Below, one piece after another: positions 37,000 to 49,244 of a stretch of 64,000 nucleotides of DNA. Position numbers and translations under genes: made by a program. The notes below the pieces were generated by a model. That model was not told the origin of the DNA. It did not search any database and worked only from the letters and a program-made list of their open reading frames with translations. Each line of letters begins with the position of its first letter. Position 1 is the first letter of the stretch. The stretch spans positions 186,001 to 250,000 of the forward strand of contig JAJHZJ010000269.1 in NCBI GenBank assembly GCA_023548195.1, in the 5' to 3' direction. This DNA is from Bettongia penicillata ogilbyi (lineage: Eukaryota > Chordata > Mammalia > Diprotodontia > Potoroidae).

Positions 37000-39900
37000 T
37001 GATCTGCTGCATTCTGAGAATGAATTCCATAGTTCCTTTTCTGAATGTGGAAGGCATTTATGCCTTGGAAAACCATTGGGATTTTTTTTTTTAAGTTCTT
37101 GCATTATTGCGAAGTTCCAAGTCGACCAGAAACGACTCTCACACACTGTGGTCGTTGCTATGCACAAAGTCCTCCTGGTTTTGCTCCTTTCACTCAGCAT
37201 CAGACCATATAAGTCCTTCCAGGCCTCATGAAGTCTTCTTGTTTATCATTTCTTACGGTGCATATACCATAATTAATTCAGCCATTCCCCAATTGAGGGG
37301 TATCCCTTTGACTTCCATTTTTGGGCAACTACAAAGAGTGCTGCTAAAAATACTTTTGTACATATGGGACCCTTTCCCATTTTTATAATTCCTTGGCGAT
37401 ACAGTCTTAGTAACTATATTGCTGGGTCAAAGTGTATGCACATTTTTGTAGCCCTTTGGCTAGAGTTCCAAACCACTCTCCAGAATGGTTGGATGAGCTC
37501 ACAACTCCACCAACAATGAATTAGTGTTCCAACTCTCCCACATCCACTCCAACATTTATCATCTTCTTGTTCTGTCATGTTTGACAATATTATAGGTGTG
37601 ATGTCGTACCTCACAGTTGTTTTGGTTTGCTTCTCTCTAATCAAAAGTGATTTAGGGCATTTTTCATATGATTATAGATATCTTTAATTTCTTCCTCTGA
37701 AAATTGCCTGTTCATATCCTTTGACCATTTATCAATTGGGGAATGACTTATATAGTTATACATTTGAGTCAGTCAGTTCTCTATATATTCTAGAAATGAG
37801 GCCTTTATCCCTGAGATTAATTGAAAAAAACTCTTTCGCAATTTACTACATCCCTCTGAATTTTGGTTGCACTGGGTTTGGTTGCGCAAAAACTTTTCAG
37901 TTTAATGTAATCAAAATTATCCATCTTGCATTCCATAATGCTTTCTATCTCTTCTGTAGTAAAAAACAAAAAAAAAACAAAAAAAAAAAAAACAAAAAAA
38001 CAGCATTCCCTTCTCCATAAATCTGATAAATAAATACACTATACCCTGCTCCTCCAGTTTGTCCATGGTATCAATCTTTCTACCTAGATCATGTACCCAT
38101 TTGGACTTTATTCTTATGTACACTGTCAGGCAAAGGTCTATGCATAGTTTCTGCCACACTGTTATCCAGTCTTCCCGGCAATTTTTGTTGAACAGTGAGT
38201 TCTTATCCCAGAAGCTGGGGTCCTTGGGTTTATCAAACAGTAGGTTGTTATATTCCTTGCCTACTGTATCTTGAGTGCCAAGTGTATTCCACTCGTCTAC
38301 CCTTCTGTTTCTAAGCCACTACCAAGTGGTTTTGATAATTAATGTTTCATAACACAATTTGAGATCTGGTAGCACTAGGTCACCTTTCATTAGTTCCTTT
38401 GATATTCTGGACCATTTGTTCTTCCAGATGAATTTTGATATTATTTTATCCAGTTCTAGAAAATAATTTTCTGAAAATTTAATTGGTATAGCACTAAATA
38501 AGTAAATGATTTTAGGTAGAATTGTCATTTTTATTATATTAGTTCAGCCTACCTACGAGCAACTGATGTTTTTCCACTTACTTAAATCTCACTTTATTTA
38601 TGCAAAAAGTGTCTTGTTATTTTGTTCACATAGTCCCTGTGTTTGTTTTGTCAGGTAAACTCCGAAGTATTTTATAGTGTCTACCCTAGCTTTAAATGCG
38701 CTTTCTCTTTCTATCTCTTGCTGTTGGACATTGTTGCTAATATATAGGAAGGCCAAAGATTTGTGAGGGCTTGTTTTGTAACCTACAACTTTGCCAAAGT
38801 TGTTTATTATTTCAAGTAGTTTTTTACTTGAGTCTCTGGGATTCTCTAAGTATATCATCATATTATCTGCAAAGAGTGATAACTTAGTTTCTTCTTCGTC
38901 TATTCTTATTCCTTCAATTACTTTATCTTTTCTAATTGCTACAGCTAACATTTCTAACGGTGAAAATGGACATCTTTGTTATACCCCTGATGTTATTGGA
39001 AATGCATCTAGATTATTACCGTTGCATATAAAGCTTGCTGAATGTTTTAGGTAGATACTGCTTATTATTTTATGGAAAGTTCCTTTTATTCCTATGTTCT
39101 CCAGTGTTTTTAATAGAAATAGGTGTTGTATTTTGTCAAAAGTTTTTTCTGCATCTATTGAGATAATCATGTGTTTTTTGTTAGTTTTATTGTTGATATG
39201 ATCGATAATTCTAACAGTTTTCCTAATATTGAACCTGCCCTGAATTCCTGGTATGAATCATACCTGATCATAATGTATGATTCTCGTGATGAGATACTGT
39301 ATTCGTTTTGCTAAAATTTTATTTAAAATTTTTGCATCTATCTTCGTTAGAGAAATTGGTCTATAATTTTCTTTCTTGGTTTTGTCTCTTCCTGCTTTAT
39401 GTATCAAAACCATATTTGCATCATAGAAAGAATTTGTGAGGACTCCTTTTTCCCCAATTTTCCAAGTAGTCTATATAGTATTAGAATTAATTGTCCTTTA
39501 AATGTTTCATAGAATTCACTTGTGAATCCATCTGGCCCTGGGGAATTTTTCCTAGGGAGTTCATTGATGGCTTGTTCAATTTTTTTTTTTTTCTGAGATG
39601 TGGTTGTTTAAGTATTTAACTTCCTCTTCTGTTAATCTGGGCAATTTGTATTTTTTAAAATAGTCATCCATCTTGTTGAGATTATCGAATTTGTGGGCAT
39701 AAAATTGGGCAAATAATTTCTGATTATTGTTTTAATTTCCTCCTCATTGGAGGTGAGTTCACCCTTTCATTTTTAATATTAGTAATTTGATTTTCTTTTT
39801 TTTAAATCAAATTTACCTAAGGTTTATCAATTTTATTAGTTTTTTCATAAAACCAACTATTGGTTTTATTTATTACTTAAAGAGTTTTTTTTTTAATTTA

Positions 39901-40930
39901 AGTCTTATTAATCCCTCTTTTGGTTTTCAGTATTTCTAATTTGGTATTTACTTGGGGATTTCCAATTTGTTTTTTTCTAGCTTTTTGAGCAGCATGCCCA
40001 AGTCATTGATCTCCTCTTACTCTGTTTTATATATGTAGGCATTCAAAGATATAAAACTTCCCCTAAGAACTACTTTTGCAGTGTCCCATCAGATTTGGAA
40101 GGTTGTCTCATTATTGTCATTCCCTTGAATGAAGTTGATGATTTTTTCTAAGATTTGTTTTTTAAACCCACTCCTTCTTTAGTAATAGATCATTTAGTTT
40201 CCAGTTGATTTTTGGTTTGTCTTTCCATGGCTTTTTATTACATATAATTTTTATTGCATTCTGATCTGAGAAATATGCATTGATTATCTTTGCCTTTCTG
40301 CAGTGCATTGTGAGATTTTTATGTCCTAGTACATGGTCAATATTTGTAAATGTTCCGTGTGGCACTCAGTGAAAGTTATAAACCTTTCTATTCCCATTCA
40401 ATTTTCTCCAGACATCTATCATATCTACCTTATCCAGAATTTTATTTACCTCTTTAATCTCTTTCTTGTTTATTATGAGGTTAGATTTATCGGGTTCAGA
40501 GAGGGAGAGGTTGAGGTCCCCCACTAGAATAGTTATACTGTCAATTTCTTCCTCCAACTCCCCCAACCTCTCCTCTAAGAATTTGGATGCTATACCACTT
40601 GAAGCATACATGTTTAGAAATGATATTGCTTCATAATCTATGGTACCTTTTAACAGGATATAGTTTCCATCCTTATATCTTTTGATTAGATCTATTTCTG
40701 CTTTTGCTTTTCCTGAGATTAGGATTTCTACTTCTGCTTTTCTTACATCAGCTGAAGCACAATATATTCTGCTCCAACCTTTTACCTTTATCCTGTGTGT
40801 ATCCCCCATTTCAAATGTGTTTCTTATAAACAATATATTATTGTATTATGGCTTTTAATCCATTCTGCCATCCATCTTCGTTTTATGGGAGAGTTCATTC
40901 CATTCTCATTCAATTACAATTCCAATCCGT
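37000..40930 (-). pseudogene. L1 ORF2 (endonuclease-reverse transcriptase), broken
   Basis: Reading from 40930 downwards: AP-endonuclease (start 'NENGMNSPIKRR' near 40915; 'THRIKVKGWSRIY' near 40790; 'ILVGDLNLSL' near 40520; 'IDHVLG' near 40340; 'FSDQNAIK' near 40270), RT domain (39170-38600, with '[13 protein letters not shown]' near 39160 and the catalytic FADD box changed to FADN at 38862-38873), thumb region, and the cysteine-rich C-terminus ('CWSGCGRVGTLIHCWW' near 37550). The frame is broken by many stops and shifts, and an A/C-rich run at 37961-38001 interrupts the late region. Not functional. Confidence 0.9.
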
Positions 40931-41442
40931 GTATTTCCCTCCATCCTCTTTCCCACCATTTGTGCTTTTAACTCTCCTGCCTTCCTTCCCCTCCTCAATA
41001 GTATTCACTTTTTACGACCTCCTCGTGTAGCCTTCCCTTCCTTCTTTTAGCCCCCCTTCCTTTTGTTCCCCTTTACCCTTATTGCTTCTTCCCTCCCTTT
41101 TAGCTTCCCTCCCCTTCCCTCCCCCTTCCCCTCCTACTGCCTATAGAGCTAGTTAGGATTATCTCCTTATGTTTATTGTTCCCTCCTTGAAACAAATCAG
41201 ATGAGCATAACTCTCAAACAATGCTCATCTCCCTCCCCTCTTTCCCTCTACTACTTTTTCCTGTGATGTAATTTACCATTTCCTCCTTCCTCCTTTTCAC
41301 ACCTCTTGTTACAATCCCTTCTCATACTTAAATCATATTTTAACATGACATCATTTACTTTATATCCATTCCCTCTATGTATATCCCTTTTATATTTCAT
41401 AAGAGATGCACAATTCTCAAGATTAACAGGTATCATCTTCCC

Positions 41443-42536
41443 TTATAGGGAGGTAAACAGTTTGCCCCAATTGAGTACTAGGTTTTTTTTTGTTTGTTCT
41501 TCCCCCTTGTTTGACTTTTTTTGATTCTCTTGAGACCTCCATTTGAAGATCAAATTGTCTATTAAGTTCTGACATTTTGGCAGAAAGCTCTGAAAATCCC
41601 TTACTCTGTTGAATGACCTTCTCCTTGCCTGAAATGTTATGCTGAACTTTGCTGGGTAGTTGATCCCTGGTTGTAGTCCCAACTCCTTTGCTTTACAGAA
41701 TATTGGATTCTAATTCCTTTGATCTTTTAACGTAGAAGCTGCAAGGTCCTGACTGTAACTCTTCAATATTTGAATTGTTTCTTTCTGGCTGCCTGTAGTA
41801 TTTTCTCCTTCACTTGATATTTCTGGAATTTGGCAACGATGCTTCTTGGAGTTTTGAGTTTGAGATCCCTTTCAGGAGGTGAATGGTGGATTCTTTCGAT
41901 GACTGTTTTGCCTTCTAGGTTTAGCACTTCGGGGCAGTTTCCCTTGATGATTTCCTGGAAGATATTGTCCAGACTCTTTTTTCCATCATGGCTTTTGGGC
42001 AGGCCAATAATTTTTAACTTTTCTCTCCTAGATCTATTTTCCAGGTCAGTTGTTTTTCCAGTTAGATATTTTACATTTTCTTTTATCTTTTCGTTCTTTA
42101 GATTTTATTTGGCTGATTCTTGCTGTCTCATTGAGTCATTAGTTTCTACTTGCCCAATTCTAATCTTTATCAAAATGTTTTCTTCAGTTAACTTTTGCAT
42201 CTCCTTTCCGATCTTTCCAATTTTTCCTTTTAAGGAGTTACTTTCTCCAATAAATTTTTGTACTTCCTTTTCCTTGTCCAATTTTCCCAGTTAGGTTTTG
42301 TGTTTCCTTTTCCATTTGACCAAGTGTTCCTTTTAGGGAGTTATTTTCTCCAGTTAACTTTTGCCCTTGCTTTTCTGTTTGTTCAATTTTCCTTTTCCAA
42401 GAAATTTTCTCATCAGTAATTTCTTTTTTTTATTATTTTAAAATTGTTGGCCAGTTTTTCTCCTATTTCCTTCTTCAGCCACTCCAGGAGAGCTGCTTGT
42501 GCTTGCAAGCAGTTCATAGTCCCTTCTGAAGTTTCA
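41443..42536 (-). pseudogene. L1 ORF1, broken and 5'-truncated
   Basis: Coiled coil (42200-42480), RRM (about 41880-42050, counterpart of 'KLKIIGLPKSHD') and C-terminal domain (41580-41850, with 'PGINYPAKFS' near 41660) of an L1 ORF1p, in the usual order. The C-terminal tail is longer than in the HAL1 proteins. The N-terminus ends near 42536 ('CTTCAGAAGGGACTATG' read on the minus strand) without a start codon region. Several frameshifts. Confidence 0.85.
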
Positions 42537-42884
42537 GATGGAAAAACAGTCTGACACATGGTTGGCATTCAGATAATGGGAAGGAATTAACATGAAACTG
42601 AACTGCTGTGTCACCAAAGGTTCCAGTAAATAGGTTTCTGTGCAGTATGTTGAAAGTCATACAAGTACGGAGGCCTAAAATTGGTCTTTCTAGAACAAAT
42701 TTCAACTCATCACTGTGAAAGAGAACCCCCTACACATTATTCTATTCTTCAGATTACAACACTGTCCTCAAATAATAATTATGCATATTGGTCTCCAACC
42801 CCATCATTACCTTCCTATCCCCCATTAATGAGGCAATCTGAATATTACTTTTCTAGACAAACTGACTCCAAAAATTGCAATTTG
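42537..42884. other. unassigned stretch
   Basis: About 350 bp between two L1 pieces. A 63-codon minus ORF (42514-42705) starts here and runs a little into the L1 end. No family recognised. Confidence 0.4.
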
Positions 42885-43110
42885 ATATGAGAAATCATTA
42901 CTAATTAGAGAAGAGAAAAACAAAATATCTATGAATCACCATTTCAAAACCCATTAGATTAATAAAGATCAGAATACGTGGGAAAATTCAGTGTTAGAGA
43001 GGGTATAAGAATACAGGTACACTATTTTGTTGTTGATGGTGATAAAATTAGTCCAATTTTTCTGGCAAATGATTTTGCATTATGTAAAAAAATTTACAAA
43101 ATATTAATAA
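42885..43110 (+). mobile_element. L1 ORF2 C-terminal fragment
   Basis: Plus-strand counterpart of the ORF2 C-terminal segment seen inverted at 37430-37640: 'AATCACCATTTCAAAACCCA' , 'AGAGAGGGTATAAGAATACAG' and 'TTGTTGTTGATGGTGATAA'. Frames are broken. Confidence 0.6.
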
Positions 43111-43149
43111 CTTCCATATACTTTCCATATATTTTGAAAGCACTTTTAC

Positions 43150-43258
43150 ATGTTTTTTCTCCTATTAGAATATAAACTTCTTGAAGTCAGAAACTTTTTT
43201 CTTTCTTTTTTATTTATTCCCAGTGTTTAACAAGACAAATGCTTAATAATTGCTTATT
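43150..43258 (+). mobile_element. L2/L3 3' tail
   Basis: 'TAGAATATAAACTTCTTGAA', 'CCCAGTGTTTAACAAGACAA' and 'TGCTTAATAATTGCTTATTTG' match the conserved L2/L3 3' end. Confidence 0.65.
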
Positions 43259-43308
43259 TGGGGTACATTGATAGCCACAGAAGCTCCCATATGTAAAATA
43301 TATTATAT

Positions 43309-43335
43309 ATACATACATACATACATACATACATA
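43309..43335 (+). repeat. (CATA)n microsatellite
   Basis: About six to seven perfect ATAC/CATA units. Confidence 0.9.
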
Positions 43336-43469
43336 TGTAGTGTGGTAAATTAGAATTATTTCACCTAAATCCAGAAGAAATATTCTTTCTACTATATAAC
43401 ATTGCCCACTTTTCCTCTTCCTTTTGCTGTGATACTAGGTTTTTATGTAGTAACAAATGGGATAGGAGG

Positions 43470-44650
43470 GTTTCTGGGGGCAAACTCAAGATGGTAGAGT
43501 AGAAGAAACACTCAGCCAAGGTCTCCCATTATTTCCCTAAAAACTGCTTCAAAATAATGGCTCAATTCAAATTCCAGAGTGATAGGGCCAACAAAGATCA
43601 ATGTGAGACATTCTTCCAGTCCAAGATACCTTGGACCTCAAGAAGAGAGATCTGTGGTATTCATGCAAAGGTTGGCCTATAGTCCACATGGGTGAAACAC
43701 TAGTGGTGGGAATAGGTAATAGTAAAAGAAGCAGCAGTTTTGGCAGCTCTCAAGTAAAACAAAAAGAATAGTAAGTACCTAGTAACTGGTCAAAAATACT
43801 ATTTGGTACCACTGCACTAGCACTGGACATAGGACAGATGCTGTTTGGCAACTCTATTACCTATACTCACATCTGGGTCACAGATTAAGGTCAGAGAAGA
43901 GCACTTTTAGTCAAGAGGAAACAGAGGTCTTGAGAGATGGAACCTGAGGTGGAGAATCACTTTTAATCTCAAGGGAGCAGGGACACTGAGGAGTAGTATA
44001 TATTGCAATTCCAAGTGATCAAGGGCATTCCTGTGTAAGTGTCACGTCACAGGTGAGGACATAAGTTACCATACCTCTCTTAAATCACACCACCTTTGAA
44101 CCACTGAAAACTCCCCAAGTCCCAGAACTAGTTCTGAAAAAAATTAATATAATAAAGTCTGACACTTAGGACAGAGCCTATCTCTGTCTCCTGTCAGAAA
44201 GAGGGGATAACTTGGGCATAAAGTTCAAAATCAAGAAATAGGACAGGAAAAAAAATGAACAAAAATGTCAATTAAAGTCTATTATGGTGACGGGGAAGAT
44301 AAAGAAACTAATTCAGAAGAAGACAATGAACTTAAAAGAGGTAGAAGCAAAGCCTCAAAGAAAGAAGTAAGGTTGGAAGCTGAAAAAAGAGTTCCTTGAC
44401 AAGTTGGAGATAATTTTGAAAATCAAATAAGGGCAGCAGAGAGAAAACTAGGAAAAGAAATTAGAGGGAAGCAAAAAAATTTTGAAAAGAAAGTTAACAG
44501 ATTAGGAAAAGGCACAAAAACAGTGAAGAAAATAAAAATATCACATAATATAAGTAAACAAATAAAAAGAGGTATAAAGCTTCATTTAAAATGATATTGA
44601 AAGAAGCAAAACTGAACAAATGGAAAGAGACATGAATAAGATCATTGAAA
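43470..44650 (+). mobile_element. L1 5'UTR and ORF1 N-terminal fragment
   Basis: Starts with 'CAAACTCAAGATGGTAGAGT' (L1 opening). A ~770-bp leader of an older L1 type follows, similar in style to 61612-62070. From about 44252 comes a decayed ORF1 N-terminus and coiled coil (glutamate/lysine-rich conceptual protein, e.g. near 44400-44470). It stops near 44650, where a second L1 leader begins. Confidence 0.7.
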
Positions 44651-44654
44651 AGAA

Positions 44655-45394
44655 CAACTTTTGGGTGTGGAACCTACATGGCAGAGTAAAAGTAGGGACT
44701 TCCCTGAGCTCTCTCACCGAGCTATCAAAATACTTATGAAAATGACTCCAAACAAATTCTGGAGCTACAGAACCCACAAAATGGCAGAGTGGAACAAATT
44801 CTCACATCCTCAAAGGGTGGAAATGTGACAGGAATGATCTATCACACCTAGCAGGCAGCACAACACAGTCTGGCATGGGCTGAGCCAGCCGGCCTCAAAG
44901 GACTGAATCATTGGCAGTTGTGGCAGTTTCTTGACTTCGCAATCCACAAATGCCATAAAGCTTCATGGAAAAACTCTGTGGAACTTGGGTGAAAGAAGAT
45001 TGCATAATCAGTCTGGTCAGGTCCAGCCCCAGTTCTAGGGCAGTAAAGGTGGTGCCAGTGGCAGCCAGTTTCGGCAACAGCAGCAGAAGAGGATGTTTCT
45101 GGGGCTCTGGGCCTACAAACCAGTGGGCAATTGAGCAACTGATAAGAAATTCCTGAAGCCTGAGATAGTAGAACCACCCTCATACCCAACCCCACTAGAA
45201 GCAGAGTCTTGCATTGACAAAGAGGTAGAAAGTCAAGTGTTTGATGGGGAAGTAAACACCATTAAAGAAATCAGAGGATACAATCTTACTTTAGTGATAC
45301 AAAAAGATCAGGCCATAAAACCAGAGGAGGACAATGGAGTCAAAACTTCCACATCAAAAGCCTCTAAGAAGCATATGGGTTGGAAAGCAATAGC
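44655..45394 (+). mobile_element. HAL1/L1 5'UTR and ORF1 start fragment
   Basis: Leader opening near 44662 ('GGAACCTACATGGCAGAGTA') followed by 'GAAAATGACTCCAAACAAAT' and 'ACAAAATGGCAGAGTGGAAC', which is nearly the same text as copy c at 14590-14645. Leader continues to about 45190, then a decayed ORF1 N-terminus ('KPEEDNGVKTSTSKASKK' near 45320-45370). At about 45395 it is abruptly joined to ERV-L pol. Confidence 0.65.
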
Positions 45395-47447
45395 TTATAA
45401 CCCATGTACTAGGTAGACTTTGGAAAGTACTGGGATAGGTGGAAGTAGTCAATAACCTGAACTTATGGCAGTAGTACATCAAGCTATCAAAAGAAAAGGA
45501 CAGTGTCACATATTCACTGATTCACAGGAAGTAGCTAATGGGGTAGCTACATGGATGCCCATGTGGAAAAATCAAAAGTGGAAAATTCATGGCAAATAGG
45601 CCTGGGGCAAAGAATTATGGGAAGATATATGAGACTTGTCTTTAGTACTATTTTTTCAGTTTTTCATGTAGATACTTACGTGGCCATCACCATGCCAAAA
45701 AATGAACACAATGCACCTGCTGATCAGCTAGCAAAGATTGCTACTCAGCATATTGTGCCTAATCTGACATTAATGGATGATGCAGTACTAGCAAAATGGA
45801 TCCATCGAACTGGTGGACATTTAGGGGTCCAGGCCACGTACCAGTGGGGATAGGACCAATATATTAGTATCTCTCATTCATTGTTAAAACAAGTAGCAGA
45901 GGAATGCAATATATTGCAATTAGAAAAAAATGAACTGTTCCTCAGGCAATAACTGGAGAAATAGCAAGGGGACAAGTAGCAGCCCAAATTTGGCAAATAG
46001 ATTATATTTTACCCCTACCCCCAGACAATGGATACAAATTTATATGTACTTGTGTTGACACCTATTCCAACTGTAGCAGTGGCTTGTCCCTATAAGAATG
46101 TGACCCAGAAAAACACCTGTAAAACTCTAGATATTGTAAGTCTGTATCATGGAACCCCAATGCAGATTCAAAGTGGCAATGGGTCACATTTCAAAAGTAA
46201 TGAAATGAAGAGACATTGTGTGTTAAACATCATAGAATGGATATATCTTATCCCATATTACTCACAAGTATCTGAGTTAATTGAAAGAATGAATGAATTA
46301 TTGAAAGAATAGTTAAGGATATTGTTCTAATTATTCTTTTCAACATTAGAAAGATAATTTTCACATCTCTATGTAATTTGAATAATACACTATTAGGAGG
46401 AAGTGCACCTCTAGCCAGAATGATGACCCCAAATCTTCAAATTAGAAAACAAGAAATACATAAGATCCCAAACATCAAGTACTGAACTATAAGGCCAGAT
46501 GTCCCAGTATTGTATGCAAGTAAACTGGTTCAGCAGGATATGATTTACATTATTTAGAGGACTTTTGGTTCAATAGAAAAGAAAAAAGAAAAAGTCTCTA
46601 CTGGATTATGTATTAGAATCCCTAAAAATAATTTTGGATTGATATTACCTAAATCAGGATTAGCAGCTTGAGGAATGCATATATTGGCTTAAGTGACAGA
46701 TTCTAGTTATCAAGAAGAAATTATTGTGACATTCCAAAATTGAGGTGACAAAATCCATACAGTTTAGTAAAAATGATAGAATAGTTCAAGTGATTTTATT
46801 CCTTGAGAAACAATACCCCTTGTGATAACTGAACTTCCTTCCAAAATCACTTGTAGAGGAGCTGAAAGTTAGGGTTCTTTAGATATAATAAAATTGGGAA
46901 CTTAAGTATGGATAAAATGGAAGCCAGATAATGTTCTAAAGGATGCAGAAATTTTAGCACATGGAAAAGATAATACAGAAACTGTTATTTATTCTGGAGA
47001 ATATGATTACCAAATTGTACCCTTAACTCAGATATTCTACGGTGAATGAGGATATGATAATATGCTCATTGTCTCTAGAAGCACTTCTGACTCTATATCT
47101 ACCCGCTTCTGGTTATTGTCTCCTTATTTCTTTTTGTTTTTTTGTCTGTTAAACTTGTTTCCTAGATTTGTTTCCTGTAGGCTTAGTATGCTCCACTGGT
47201 AGATGTCTGATTGCTTAACCTGGATGTCACCCCCTGTTTGTGACTGTAATGTGTCATCCCTGGACCTTGTGTCAACCAAGCTCTGGATGCCAGTTAAAAA
47301 GCTGACTCCTCAAATGGAACCTCTTGGGGCAGACACAGTTCTATGTCTAATTTCAGCAGGAAGTAGCTGTGGAAAAAGAGACTTTTACCCTTTACCCCAA
47401 GGTTTTAAGTCCCATTCATTCAAGGGTGTAATGGTAGGGTGCTTGTT
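45395..47447 (+). pseudogene. ERV-L pol remnant: RNase H, integrase, dUTPase-like
   Basis: Decayed endogenous retrovirus of the ERV-L type. Order: RNase H domain (about 45395-45745, with the Asp-Ser active-site element near 45520), HHCC zinc-binding domain of integrase (about 45800-45950), integrase core (about 45980-46310), then a dUTPase-like domain (about 46580-46885, with the P-K-S-G-L-A and V-T-D-S-S-Y type motifs at 46648 and 46693). A dUTPase placed after integrase, rather than in pro or between RNase H and integrase, is the ERV-L hallmark (family knowledge). Stops and frameshifts are numerous, and the second catalytic Asp of integrase reads as Gly near 46172. No gag, protease, RT or 5' LTR remains; the left edge is fused to an L1 fragment. 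46890-47447 shows no recognisable domain. Confidence 0.8.
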
Positions 47448-48070
47448 GTGAAGCCCCACACTAAGGAATTATTTTACTCATTTTATGTGATCCCTGTGAT
47501 GTCGTTGTAAAGTTCTGTTGAAATCAATTGCCTAACATATTGTTATATATGTTTAATTCCTGTTACCCTTGTTACAATTCTGTTGATATCGGTTGCCCCA
47601 GAAACCTATGTAATGGATAGGAAATATTTTGGGGCTGAGTTTAATGATAATTTAAATAGGAATATTTTTCCTATTCATTAATAGGCTTATGTGACCTGCT
47701 TAAATCACCTGAAAGCCTAAGTCACACGTGGTTGAAGGAATTTGTTGAACAGGTAGAAAAAGAATGGTAGAACAGAACCGAGAGAGAGTAGGTGAGAGAG
47801 GATATGGTGGAGAAGAGAGGATGTAACCAGGCAGTCACAGCAAAGCTTGTGAGTGTTTGCTTGTAGGAAGGCCCCAGGAAGAGAGGGGAGGCTTGGGAAC
47901 AACCTTGCCCTTTGCAGTGATAATGTATACTGACTTCATGATACTATGACAGATTTGGCTTTCCGCTGTTGGGATTTGGATTTCTGGTGTCTGAATAAAC
48001 GTTTTCCTTCTGCCTTCTATAGGGAGAATCTTTGATATTTTGTGATTTGGAAGTATGCACCATATTCATA
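47448..48070 (+). mobile_element. ERV-L 3' LTR
   Basis: Begins TGTGAAGCCCC just after the ERV internal region and contains an AATAAA signal at 47995-48000. From 47665 to about 48065 it aligns in order with 49245-49735 (shared blocks: 'ATGTGACCTGC', 'AATAAA' followed by T-rich sequence, 'GGGAGA', 'TTTTGTGATT', 'ATATTCA'). The 3' boundary is uncertain. Confidence 0.65.
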
Positions 48071-48965
48071 GATGCCCTCAGTGCCATGAATATTGCCTGG
48101 GCAATACATGCATATGTATATGTATCTTTTAACTCAGCAATATCACTACTAAGTCTGTATCCCAAAAGGCATTTTTAAAAGAGGAAATATATATTTATTA
48201 ATTATCATTAATTTATATGTTAATATATTAATCATAAATACATATATGTATATGTGTGTATGTGTACACATATATGTACATGTGCAAATGCATGTATGTA
48301 TGTACTTGTGTGTATCCATATATGGATACATATATATATATAAAGACCAATGTGCATGTTTATATACACAAATACACACACATATATTCTTTTATGGGAA
48401 TAAAGAATTGAAAATTGGGGGGTTGTTCATCAGCTGGGAAATGGGTTAACAAGTTGTTATACATGATTGTGACGGAATACTATTGTACTATAAGAAATGA
48501 TGAGCAGGATTCTCTCAGGAAAACCTTGAAATATACATATGTACTAATGCAAAGTGAAATGTACTGTGTACAAAGTAACCATATAGTAAGTTCACCTGTG
48601 AATGACTTAGCTATTCTCAGCAATACAAAAATCCAAGAAAACCCTGAAAAGTTTATGATGAAAAAATGTTATTTGTCCCCTGGGAAAGAATTGATAAGGT
48701 CTGAATACACTTTGAAATATTTTTAAAATTTTCTTTATTTTCTTGATTTTTTTTGTTTTATTTTATCTACATTAATTTCCCAACATGAGTATTATGGATA
48801 TGTTTTGCATGACTATATATGTGTAACACATCAAAATATTTCCCTTATTAATGGTGGGATGTAGGAGGAGAGGAAGAGAGACAATTTGGAAATGAAAGTT
48901 TTAAAAATAAATGTTGAAAATGGTTTTTAAGTGTAATTGGGAGAAAAAATACTGAATATAATTTA
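48071..48965 (+). mobile_element. L1 3' end, with TATG-rich simple repeat
   Basis: 48420-48720 carries the conserved L1 ORF2 C-terminal text ('GGAATACTATTGTACTATAA', 'AGAAATGATGAGCAGGAT', 'TATTCTCAGCAATAC'), and 48730-48960 the 3'UTR and 'AAATAAATGTTGAAAATGG' tail. 48180-48390 is interrupted by a TA/TG/CATA-rich simple repeat that explains the overlapping ORFs there. Strongly 5'-truncated. Confidence 0.8.
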
Positions 48966-49244
48966 AATAAACAAAGATTATGCACAAAATGTTCAAAATG
49001 GGTATATGATGTAGATAAAAGATACTAGAACAAACAATTTAGAGGAGCATGAAAAAATGCTCCTGTCAGATCTCTAGTGCCTTTTGTCCCATATCTTCAG
49101 TTATTCAGTTTTCCCCTATAGCCTGGAGGCAAAACCAAATCCAGCCTCCTCTAAGTGTTCACAGCCAGGGGATTTCTACCCCATTTCTATTAATTATGTA
49201 TTTTTTTCATATTGTTATTGTAATTTTTCTTTTTAAAGCCAAGA

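Larger units (their letters stand above)
36746..42536 (-). mobile_element. long L1 retrotransposon (ORF1 + ORF2, decayed)
   Basis: Minus-strand LINE-1 of about 5.8 kb: 3' end at an A/T-rich tail near 36750-36780, ORF2 about 37000-40930, a pyrimidine-rich (sense: purine-rich) inter-ORF spacer of ~500 bp (40940-41440), and ORF1 41443-42536, truncated at its 5' end inside the N-terminal region so that the promoter is missing. I could not find a matching target-site duplication. It is the only copy in the window with both ORFs in order, and so shows what the HAL1 copies lack. Confidence 0.9.

Noticed and set aside
47203..47451. 82-codon ORF as an envelope remnant of the ERV
   Set aside because: No envelope features; the element looks like ERV-L, a group that lacks env.
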